Source of the DNA: Unio delphinus
Taxonomy: Eukaryota; Mollusca; Bivalvia; Unionida; Unionidae
DNA length: 64,000 bases
Assembly: GCA_029339505.1 (NCBI GenBank)
Contig: JAQISU010000003.1
Coordinates: 17,243,001-17,307,000 of the forward strand
Reading direction: 5' to 3'
Position numbers and translations under genes: made by a program. Numbering within the stretch: the stretch's first letter is position 1; each line of letters opens with the position of its first letter. This document shows, piece after piece, positions 55,300 through 64,000 of the stretch. The notes below the pieces were generated by a model that saw nothing but the letters and a program-made list of their open reading frames with translations, made no database searches and was not told the DNA's origin.

Positions 55300-57130
55300 A
55301 ATATCATAATCTTAATATTAATAACTATTTATAGAGGGTGAATCATTTAGTCAAGGACTAATATCCATCAATAATGGCATCCCATTGTAAATTATTACAG
55401 ACACACCTTCAAGCTTTTCATGTGGACATTTCTGATGATTAGTTATTGTGAGATAATTTTGAAATCCCTAACTTGTATCTTTTTTGTAATGTCCTCAAAA
55501 TCATACATTTTGTTTACCTACATTTATTAGCATCTTTTTGTTGTTGTGTATAACATTTTACTCTAATAAGGTCCAAGTTTAATCTTGCTTGGATAATTAC
55601 TTCAGTATCAGAACCTGATGTATATAAGGTTGCATCATCTGCAAACTAATCTGCATTTATGGGATCATTATTCAATGGCAGATTGTTTACCTAAATAATA
55701 TAGAGGTGAGTACTTAAAACAGAACCTTGAATGACCCCAGAATAAATAGTGTGAGTTTGTGAGCTAATATTGCCAGTGGTTGAGACTTTTGGTTTAGGTA
55801 TGATCTAACCATTTTAAAGAAGAGTTTTTAATAGTTCAGTGTTTACAGCAGGATTTCCTGACCAACTAGATCAAAACCTCTCCTGATATCAAGGAAACAA
55901 TCCCTGTCAAAGAACCATTATCAGTTTATTGTAGCCAGGGATCTATTAATTTGGTGAGTTCTCATTGGCACAAGTGATTTTTCTAAATCTTGATTGTGCT
56001 TTATGAAATGAAAAGTATAGCTTCTTTATTTTCAGATAATTTTAATAATTTAGGTAAAAATGCATGTCCATGGAACCCCCTTTTTCATTATCAAAGATAT
56101 TTGTAACCTTTGAAGGTATGTATCTGGAAAGTTACCACTCTTTATTCTTGAGTTTATAATATGCATTACTGGTTATGTTGTTACAGTAAAATTTATAATT
56201 TGTGTTCCAATGCTGGCCAGTTTAGGTTAAGAATTCATGGCCATAAAGTTTAGGTTAAGAATTCATGGCCATAAAGTTTACGTTAAGAATTCATGGCCAT
56301 AAAGTTCAGAGGATTTATTAATAGTCATATAATTGAGAATATCAAAAACTTAAGTTTCTCATATATTAGCTATTGAAAACTATTTATCATCAAGAATTCT
56401 GGTTCTTATAAGAGAAAGAAGGGCATCAAGCTCAATTGGAATGTTTGTCTGGTTGTCTGTACATTTTCTGGAGATGCTTGTGATGAAATTATTGAACATT
56501 ACAACAAAATCTCATAGAGATGATGCTACGTCCCCATTCTGCTTAATTCTAGGGGGAAATCTTGGAGGGGTTCGGTTCTTTTACAGGCTTCCACAATCTC
56601 ATGGAACTTTTATGTTAATGAATCTGGCTGAATGGGTGGGTGAGATATCTTGCCAATAATGAGGTAATTTCCTCAATAGTCTTTTTATCATATTATTTTT
56701 ATGCCTCATTAATTTTTTGTAGAATTTGTCCCTAGTTAATCTCATGGTTAATTTGCCTAGGTGTAATTTGGCCTGTTACCCTTTTTGTTTTAATTTTGTG
56801 GCATGCTTCTCTAAGACTAATCATTTATAGCATGTGTCTAGACAGTGTTGGCTTGTACCTTGTAACTAAGTGGAAGGGTTTGCAAAATTAAAGCATCCAA
56901 GAAGACTTCATTGTCAAATTTTTTAAAATGCCCGCATTATGTACTGGTCAGATAATTTGGGAATGTCTAGTTATACAGATCACTTAGACTGGCACATTGT
57001 TTTCATTTATGTTGACAGGTTTATTAGTATAAACATGATCAATGATAGTAGCACATCAATCTGTTTCTAGTTGGAGTGACAGTTACTTGGGTAAGTTTTA
57101 AAGTTACTTGTATATTTTAATGGCAGAATT
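55300..57130 (-). pseudogene. Second LINE type, heavily degraded (endonuclease end to RT)
   Basis: On the - strand, 57070-56960 reads ATIIDHVYTNKPVNINENNV, the end of an APE-type endonuclease domain. At 56010-55620 the RT appears in pieces: QSRFRKITCANE (QSGFRKNHSC-like), DLVGQEILL-like, WGHSRFCFKY (GVPQGS-like region frame-shifted) and FADDATL-like near 55640. Many stops and indels. Distinct in sequence from the LINE at 12835-14588. The extent is approximate; a three-copy 28-bp repeat (GTTTAGGTTAAGAATTCATG...) lies inside at 56216-56306. Confidence 0.6.
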
Positions 57131-57304
57131 TTCATGTGGTTAAAATATGATGGCTTCCTTTAGTAGGGCTTTCTGATCCCCCCCCCCCAAATCGATCAAT
57201 CCAATCAGCTGTAGAACTCAGTAGCCTTTAATCTGAACATAAGTACAAACAGAAAGTATGAGAAACAAATGCATTGACTTTAATTCTTCATAATAAAATA
57301 GCTC
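57131..57304. other. C run and short unannotated spacer
   Basis: A C homopolymer (about 57178-57188) and no other recognised feature. Confidence 0.4.
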
Positions 57305-58172
57305 ATAAGTACATGCCATAAAGAGTTCATATGTTCAAATCCTGGCTGAGTCAGTGATTTTTAAAAGTGGTACTAGTAGCATGTTGCTCAGCATTAACAC
57401 ATTAACCCCCAGATATTTTTGCTGTTTTTGCATGAAATGCAAGTAGGAAACACATTTTGGGGACTATTTCTGAATATATCCTAATACATCGACTTCCAAG
57501 CAATTTTCCATTAGACCAATGCCTAGTTGTGCTAGAAACAATGTTTCCATTGGTTATTTTGCTCATGCATGAGCAGAAGGTGAAAAGTTGGTATTCTTTT
57601 CTTTTCTTCTTTTTTTTTCTGCTTAACGGACCCATATTTTTTGTATGGAGAAGACTCTTAATTAAAAATGTCCACCTTATCCAATGTTTTGCACAGGTTC
57701 ACCTGTCTGTGTGCACTTCAGACCTGTTTGCCTTATATATGAGGCCATAAAGTCTAAAACCTGGATACAAAATTGGATTCCGAGCACAGGCGAATTTTGG
57801 GTGGAACAAAAAAAAAACAGTTTAAAAAAAATAGGCTTTTCCATCTGTATTTTGTCCAGCTTATTTGGTATTATTGTAGAGCAAAATCAGTCTGCCTTTC
57901 TATAATACCACCTACGTTAGTGTATCATGACCTTGATGCTACAGAGCTTGGCAGTAGGCTACTACCTCCTGTCCCCTAAACGCTGTGCTTGGTGTTAATG
58001 TGTTAAGAGTTTATTGTTAGGACTGGATGGTCTGGTGTCTGGATAATGTGAGTGAGTGGGACATGATGCCTGCAGCATGCACGATGCCCCAATTTCCTAG
58101 ACATCACTGTAAAGTGCCACACTGCAGATACCATAACAGTATGACTCAAATTGTTACAGTACATTAAAAGTC

Positions 58173-58176
<4 letters not shown>
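57305..58176 (+). mobile_element. SINE family 2 copy split by a TTAA-flanked MITE
   Basis: Left piece 57305-57397: CATATGTTCAAATCCTGGCT (B box) through GCTCAGCATTAA. Right piece 58003-58176: TTAAGAGTTTATTGTTAGGA through GATGCCCCAATTTCCTAGAC and GTATGACTCAAATTGTTA. Removing 57398-58006 restores the continuous family sequence seen at 49905-50222, with one TTAA. A (CA)n tract follows at 58177. Confidence 0.82.
57398..58002. mobile_element. piggyBac-like MITE (605 bp) with TTAA target duplication
   Basis: Begins CACATTAACCCCCAG and ends GGTGTTAATGTG, giving CACATTAAC as the inverted terminal repeat. TTAA flanks both sides (57394-57397, 58003-58006). TTAA duplication is the piggyBac signature. 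No transposase is encoded; ORFs inside (57457-57905) are short and without motifs. A related, inverted and truncated copy lies at 61799-62045. Confidence 0.8.

Positions 58177-58231
<55 letters not shown>
58177..58231. repeat. (CA)n microsatellite
   Basis: About 27 CA dinucleotides at the 3' end of a SINE. Confidence 0.95.
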
Positions 58232-58236
<5 letters not shown>

Positions 58237-58451
58237 AATTAATCTAATTTGCAAAGATTGAAGACCCCTACCAAGTTATATTAGTGAGTAATTTTTTACC
58301 TTAGTATAATATAGTTACATGTATTTAGATCACATTCGTTTCCCCTGATATAAAAAGCCTGCCCAGCTGATATGGTAGGTTGTAATTCAATAGCAATGTC
58401 CATGTATCCATGTATATACTGTATAACCAGGATTATGCTGTTGTACCATAA

Positions 58452-58497
58452 ACAAACACACACACACGCACACACACACACACACACAAACACACAC
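58452..58497. repeat. (CA)n microsatellite, interrupted
   Basis: CA repeats with single interruptions (CG, AA). Confidence 0.93.
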
Positions 58498-59524
58498 TGG
58501 ATTGTTATTTCAGTCATATCATTAAAATTATATTAACATTTTTGAAAAAAGTTTACTTGATAAGAGACATCAAGTTGCAACAATGTCATTATATACAATC
58601 TCCTCAATCACCAGGGTAAAAAGTGAAATATTGTTGAGATCATAATGTAGTGAAGACACTATTTTGAATTTTCACAGCAGTAAACCAAAGAAGTTTAAGC
58701 AAAATTAAATCTTGCATAAAATACGGCTGAAATGAGTCAGTCCTACGTTTATGTGAGCTGTAAAGGGCTTTCACTAGTCTCTCCAACCACATACAATGTT
58801 ATTATTATCCATGTTATCAGTAATTAATTAATCGAATAATTAATTCTAGATTCTGCTTGGCACCCTTACTAAAAATGACAGACCTGTCAGATGGTGGGTG
58901 AGAACTGAGTGCAGTGAGGTGAACAACTGATTTGAATTTTCAAAATTGTATTCTAGTCATGTAGTACTAACAGAAGTTAGTCTGATAATAAGCTCCACAT
59001 GTGTAATGATTTTTTTTAACTGAATCTTTAAGGTCTGATATTGCCTGTTCATGAAAATGTGCAACTGTTTGCATATACATGTAGTTTCAACTGTACACAT
59101 CAGTGCACATTGTATATACTTATATGTATTATCTCATGGTTGAAAGATTCTTTAGGCGATATGTACTTAATATTCAGATCCTATGTCTGACAACTTATAA
59201 ACACACGTGGAATAACACACACTAGGACCTGTGGCCATTTTGAATTTCATGCTAGATATGACTGTTATCAAATATCTATAAGTGTCCAAACTGCATGCAG
59301 TTGTGTTTCAGTAGCAAAATTGCATATTTTAATGGATAGGTGGCATCAACACACACAAATGATCCATCAGTATTAAAACTAATTTGATTTATCGGACTAG
59401 ATTTTGTGGTCTGTTGATTAATTCTTTTGCTAATTGAGTCAGTCATAAGGCAAATAAACAAAAGATATGTGATTCTTGACTCGTATACTTTTATGGCCCC
59501 AACCATATACATTGTTTATCTTCA
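58498..59524. other. Unannotated stretch
   Basis: About 1 kb of AT-rich sequence. The 78-codon minus-strand ORF (59276-59512) shows no family features. Confidence 0.3.
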
Positions 59525-60180
59525 TTAACTATACTAGCCATGATAACCTTCACTAACTATACTAGCCATGATAACCTTCAGTAACTATACTAGCCATGAT
59601 AACCTTCACTAACTATACTAGCTATGATAACCTTCTGTAACTATACTAGCCATGATAACCTTCAGTAATTATACTAGCCATGATAACCATCACTAACTAT
59701 ACTAGCCATGATAACTTTCAGTAAATATATTAGCCATGATAACCTTCACTAACTATACTAGCCATGTTAATCTTCATTAGCTATACTAGCCAAGGTAATC
59801 TTCACTAACTATACTAGCCATGATAACCTTCACTAACTATACTAGCCATGATAACCTTCATTAACTATACTAGCCATGGTAATAATCTTCATTAACTATA
59901 CTAGCCATGATAATCTTCACTAACTATACTAGCCATGGTAATGTTCATTGACTGTACTAGCCATGATAATCGTCATTAACTATACTAGCAATGATAATCT
60001 TCATTGACTATACTAGCCATGATAACCTTCACTAAATATACTAGCCATGGTAATAATCTTCATTAACTATACTAGCCATGGTAATCTTCACTAACTATAC
60101 TAGCCATGATAATCTTCATTGACTGTACTAGCCATGATAATCATCATTAAGTATACTAGCTGTGGTAATCTAAATTAACT
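59525..60180. repeat. 28-bp minisatellite, about 23 copies
   Basis: AACTATACTAGCCATGATAA followed by CCTTCACT. Variants TAATCTTCATT and GGTAATAATCTT recur together twice (about 59875 and 60045), indicating block duplication. Confidence 0.94.
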
Positions 60181-60309
60181 ATTATGGCAGTGGTAAGTAA
60201 GTTGGAACGTTACATCCAACTCATAATCCAATGGTTACAGCTATGATACTCAGTTAATTTCAATTTATTTAGACTGATATAACTAATAATGTGTTAAATA
60301 TACTGTAAC

Positions 60310-60366
60310 ACATACACACACAGACACAGACACAGACACACCACTGCCACCACCACTACTGCCACC
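60310..60366. repeat. Compound microsatellite (CA, CAGACA, CCA)
   Basis: ACACACACAGACACAGACAC followed by CACTGCCACCACCACTACTG-type repeats. Confidence 0.85.
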
Positions 60367-60604
60367 ATGTATACTATATGATAGTATTTAACCTGGATGT
60401 GAAATGTTTGTTACATGAATATGCATGTCCTTATTTTTGTCATTGCAGTTGTGTGTACTTATGTATGTATATACATAGATGGGTGGTAATTTAGTATACA
60501 GTAGTTTGTGTACACATATATTTGATGTTATGGCACTTTTAAGAAATTGACCATGAGGAAATGGGAGATTAGGACAACAATGCAACCATCCTAAACTGAC
60601 ATAT

Positions 60605-60676
60605 TTGGGTATTAGACCTGTGCTCTTTTGGATTAGAAGTCCAATGCTCTTCCAAAGGAGCTAGCATGGGTCCTAG
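60605..60676 (-). tRNA. tRNA-Arg(UCU)-like sequence, probably a pseudogene or SINE head
   Basis: On the - strand: TAGCTCCTTTGGAAGAGC (D arm/A box), then a 5-bp stem TTGGA/TCCAA around a 7-base CTTCTAA loop (anticodon TCT), and a B-box-like AGGTCTAATACCC. The acceptor stem does not pair and the T arm is irregular, so it is unlikely to be a working tRNA. Confidence 0.4.
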
Positions 60677-61339
60677 ATAGTATTTCAAGACAAGTGCCCT
60701 GTAAATGTTAATGAATCAATTGATTTGCTACTGTGCAATATATGGCCTATTACCATGTCAATGCCTGTTAAGAGGTGGTGGGTGGGAGTGATGATATTCT
60801 GGCATAATCTATAACTTTTTTGCAATGATAAAGAAAGTTAGACACATGTCATATAAGATACAAAGGATATTTGCAGACTTTTACATATTCATATAAAATA
60901 TACATGTACAATCTGTGGAGATGTTTATTATTGAAATAAAGGGCTAAACTAAACAGTATCTCACAGGCTAATTAGTCTGTCTTGTGCCACATATGCTTTT
61001 ATTATTATTATCCATTATGTGAACATAATTACTTCCTAATTAAAATAATGATTATCAGCCATATTAATGTCTATAAAGTTGTGTACAGAATAGCACAGAT
61101 TCAAACAGGTCCACAGTGCAGCACCTATTCTTTGGCCATTTCTGTTGCAGAGAAGTGGCTTTTCACCTATGTGTTTTTCTTGTGTAATTTAAGGCTTACA
61201 TTACTAATAAGGTGGCATGTTTCATTTAACTTGATAAAATTACAAGATATTTTTAAGTTTGGATACCCATGTTTGAACATTGTCTCTTAGCACAGTGTGC
61301 TGTAAAATGTACTACAATGTTTTTGAATACATTTTGGTT
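60677..61339. other. Unannotated stretch
   Basis: A 102-codon ORF (60982-61290) has normal composition but no recognised domain or splice pair; no repeats noted. Confidence 0.25.
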
Positions 61340-61530
61340 CCATGTCTGCGTGGGTTCCAATCTAAGATTCGGTTAATGTAGTTAGGTGAGAAAGCTTGCC
61401 AGTAGTTTCTCATGGGTCGGTGGTTCTTTCTGGGTTTTTTTCTGGTTTCTTCCTCCACCAATAATACTGGCCGCCATGTATAGCCTATTGTTTGCTGAAA
61501 AATGGCGTTAAATCATAAAACAACAAACAA
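61340..61530 (+). mobile_element. SINE family 1, 5'-truncated copy
   Basis: Begins just before the B box (GCGTGGGTTCCAATC). It continues through GGTTCTTTCTGGGTTTTTTT and CACCAATAATACTGGCCGCC to GGCGTTAAATCATAAAACAA. Confidence 0.85.
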
Positions 61531-61589
61531 CCATGTGGTTGTATCATAGTTACTGTACTTGGATGCAGTTTGGTTTAACTTCAGATACT

Positions 61590-61740
61590 GTACTTTGGAT
61601 ACCTAGTGGTATAATCTCCGATGCTGTACTTTTAATACTAAGTGGTATAATCTCAGATACTGTACTTTTAATACATAGTGGTATAATCTCAGATACTGTA
61701 CTTTGGGTACAGTGTCATTTAATATCAGATACTCTTTTTT
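61590..61740. repeat. About 39-bp tandem repeat, 4 copies
   Basis: TGGTATAATCTCAGATACTG followed by TACTTTTAATACATAG, with variants. Confidence 0.85.
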
Positions 61741-61798
61741 TTTGGATACTGTTATCAGTATGATTTTGCTCTCTCAGTGCCTGTATCAGATTCTAGCT

Positions 61799-62050
61799 GT
61801 TAACTCGTTAACCTCTTGCATCAGGTTTACACATCAGGAGTTAGTAGCCTACTGCTGATCTCTGTAGTGTCAAGGTCGTGTATGATACACTAAAGTGGAT
61901 GGTATTATAGAAAGGTAGATAGATTTAGCTCTACAATGATACCAAATAATATGGACATTTTAGTTGTACTACAAAATACAGATGGAAACACCTAAGTTTT
62001 TTACTCCTTACTTTTTTTACCCTAAATTCGCCCATGGTTGGAATTCTGAT
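61799..62050. mobile_element. Truncated, inverted relative of the piggyBac-like MITE
   Basis: TTAGTAGCCTACTGCTGATC, TCTGTAGTGTCAAGGTCGTG, GGTGGTATTATAGAAAGG-like and AAAATACAGATGGAAA segments follow in the same order as in the reverse complement of 57770-57990. It begins near a TTAACTCGTTAAC end and stops about half-way through the element. Confidence 0.68.
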
Positions 62051-62220
62051 GATTGATAATTATACAATGTTTAAAGGTCTGTGTTTTCCTTAAGTCTGTA
62101 TTTAATCCATGTAAGGATTTGTATGTATATTATCTGTTTTATCTACCCATGTGTCATTCATCAAATACACAGACTTTTCTAATTTGATGCATAAAAATCA
62201 CCAGTACATAAATTAACACA

Positions 62221-62787
62221 ACCCCATATTATGTTTTGCCTATTAACAAAAACCAAAGGTTCAGTACAGAAATTGTTGCACTGCAATATTATGTTTTGCC
62301 TATTAACAAAAACCAAAGGTTCAGTACAGAAATTGTTGCACTGTAATATTATGTTTTGCCTATTAACAAAAACCAAAGGTTCAGTACAGAAATTGTTGCA
62401 CTGCAATATTATGTTTTGCCTATTAACAAAAACCAAAGGTTCAGTACAGAAATTGTTGCACTGCAATACTATGTTTTGCCTATTAACAAAAACCAAAGGT
62501 TCACTACAGAAATTGTTGCACTGCAATATTATGTTTTGCCTATTAACAAAAACCAAAGATTCAGTACAGAAATTGTTGCACTGCAATATTATGTTTTGCC
62601 TATTAACAAAAACCAAAGATTCAGTACAGAAATTGTTGCACTGCAATATTATGTTTTGCCTATTAACAAAAACCAAAGGTTCAGTACAGAAATTGTTGCA
62701 CTGCAATATAATGTTTTGCCTATTAACAAAAACCAAAGGTTCAGTACAGAAATTGTTGCACTGCAATATTATGTTTTGCTGATTAAC
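62221..62787. repeat. 60-bp minisatellite, about 9.4 near-identical copies
   Basis: CTGCAATATTATGTTTTGCC, then TATTAACAAAAACCAAAGGT, then TCAGTACAGAAATTGTTGCA. Each copy differs from consensus at no more than about two positions. Because 60 is a multiple of 3, three frames are open across it (up to 195 codons, both strands); these are not genes. Confidence 0.96.
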
Positions 62788-63160
62788 ACATAATTATGGT
62801 TTGGTCTAACTACATGTACTTTAATGGCTAGATTACAATTCTCCCTAACAGGGAAAACATGGGCACATTAGTTTCTTATGCTGATGTTATCATGATATAT
62901 AGGGTTACAACTGATTGTGGAGCCTGGAGCTCACCTTATGTGACCAGTAACTGTCACATCGTTTTTATCAAGAGGATGTTAGAACCATATAATCACCCCA
63001 CCCAAGAAAGAGGTGGAAATAAACGTGTGATTTTAAAGTGATTGAAGCAAGGATTTCCATTGTTGTTCCAAGATCTGTTAGTGTTTGACTGAAAAAGGTG
63101 TACAAGGCAAAAATATTAAATTAGATCTGAAACAAACGAAATTATCTTTTGGACCACATT
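62788..63160. other. Unannotated stretch
   Basis: A 60-codon ORF (62859-63041) without recognised features; nothing else. Confidence 0.25.
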
Positions 63161-63163
63161 TTT

Positions 63164-63800
63164 GCAGATTACTACATGTATTACAGTCTGCTGTTTTGAC
63201 ATGCTACTCATGCAGATTACTAATGCAGTCTACTGTATAGACATGCTACTCATAATGATTACTAGTACAGTCTACTGTATTGACATGCTACTCAATGATT
63301 ACTAGTACAGTCTACTGTATTGACATGCTACTCATAATGATTACTAGTACAGTCTACTGTATTGACATGCTGCTCATAATGATTACTAGTACAGTCTACT
63401 GTATTGACATGCTACTTATGCAGATTACTAGTAGTCTGCTGTATTGACATGCTACTCATAATGATTACTAGTACAGTCTACTGTATTGACATGATACTCA
63501 TAATGATTACTAGTACAGTCTACTGTATTGACATGCTACTTATGCAGATTACTAGTAGTCTGCTGTATTGACATGCTACTCATAATGATTACTAGTACAG
63601 TCTACTGTATTGACATGATACTCATAATGATTACTAGTACAGTCTACTGTATTGACATGCAACTCATAATGATTACTAGTACAGTCTACTGTATTGACAT
63701 GCTACTCATAATGATTACTAGTAAAGTCACTTGTGCAGATTACCAGTACAGTCTACTTTATAGACATGCTACTCATGTAGATTACTAGTACAGTCTACTG
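63164..63800. repeat. 42-bp minisatellite, about 15 copies
   Basis: ATTGACATGCTACTCATAAT, then GATTACTAGTACAGTCTACT, then GT. A shorter TTATGCAGATTACTAGTAGT variant recurs at about 63418 and 63540, 122 bp apart, marking a three-unit block duplication. Confidence 0.93.
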
Positions 63801-64000
63801 TACTCGGTACTAGTACACACTATAATAAAGAAACTAGACCTACTAATTTTAATGTTGAGTCTGGAAGGGAGGTTTTTGCACAAATTTGATGCTGCATTAA
63901 CCTGCCGAATATAAAACTTTTTAAAAAATACACCATTATCTATTACTTGACAAGTCCGTGGATGCTCATAGCAAAACAAATTTATTTACTTGTTTACAAA
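63801..64000. other. Unannotated right edge
   Basis: No feature recognised in the last 200 bases. Confidence 0.3.

Noticed and set aside
62179..62782. ORFs of 183 and 195 codons on both strands
   Set aside because: They are created by a 60-bp tandem repeat whose period is a multiple of three. There is no codon constraint, and frames are open on both strands.

Overview
This window looks like nuclear DNA from an invertebrate animal, most likely a bivalve mollusc. It is AT-rich. Open frames are short and broken, apart from those inside transposable elements. Minisatellite arrays fill roughly a quarter of the sequence. tRNA-headed SINEs, MITEs, LINE fragments, a Polinton/Maverick remnant and a Gmr1-like Ty3/Gypsy element are also present. 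The bivalve assignment is inference from this repeat repertoire; no species can be named.

Layout. 0-5.1 kb is transposon-rich: the C-terminal part of a Polinton-type packaging ATPase runs off the left edge. It is followed by an inverted-repeat block, a TIR element carrying the start of a pogo/Tigger transposase, a nested palindromic MITE, a 50-bp minisatellite and a clean hAT-type MITE with an 8-bp target duplication. 5.56-9.09 kb is one 22-bp minisatellite. 9.7-10.5 kb holds two SINEs in inverted orientation, each with a perfect 14-bp target duplication. 12.3-15.1 kb is a 28-bp minisatellite split by a 5'-truncated LINE. 16.3-18.1 kb has more arrays and microsatellites. 19.95-24.77 kb is a 47-bp minisatellite with higher-order structure.

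Five short open segments with good splice signals lie on the + strand between 19.1 and 35.5 kb. Their phases are largely compatible, so they may be exons of one host gene whose introns hold the repeats. The protein was not recognised, and one exon is missing from the chain. A rearranged LINE copy lies at 31.3-32.9 kb.

The best-defined element is a complete LTR retrotransposon on the - strand (36869-43725). It has 988-bp LTRs differing at about five positions, a 5-bp target duplication, gag with a zinc knuckle, and pol. Integrase lies upstream of reverse transcriptase, which is the Gmr1-type order. One in-frame stop interrupts the protease region.

43.7-64 kb contains further minisatellites, tRNA-derived SINEs, Tc1/mariner-like, hAT-like and piggyBac-like MITEs, an RTE-like fragment, a second degenerate LINE type, and a near-perfect 60-bp array. 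Several insertions are nested: hAT-like MITE in a 29-bp array, LINE in a 28-bp array, TTAA-flanked MITE in a SINE. These nestings give relative ages. No rRNA gene, CRISPR array or operon was seen.
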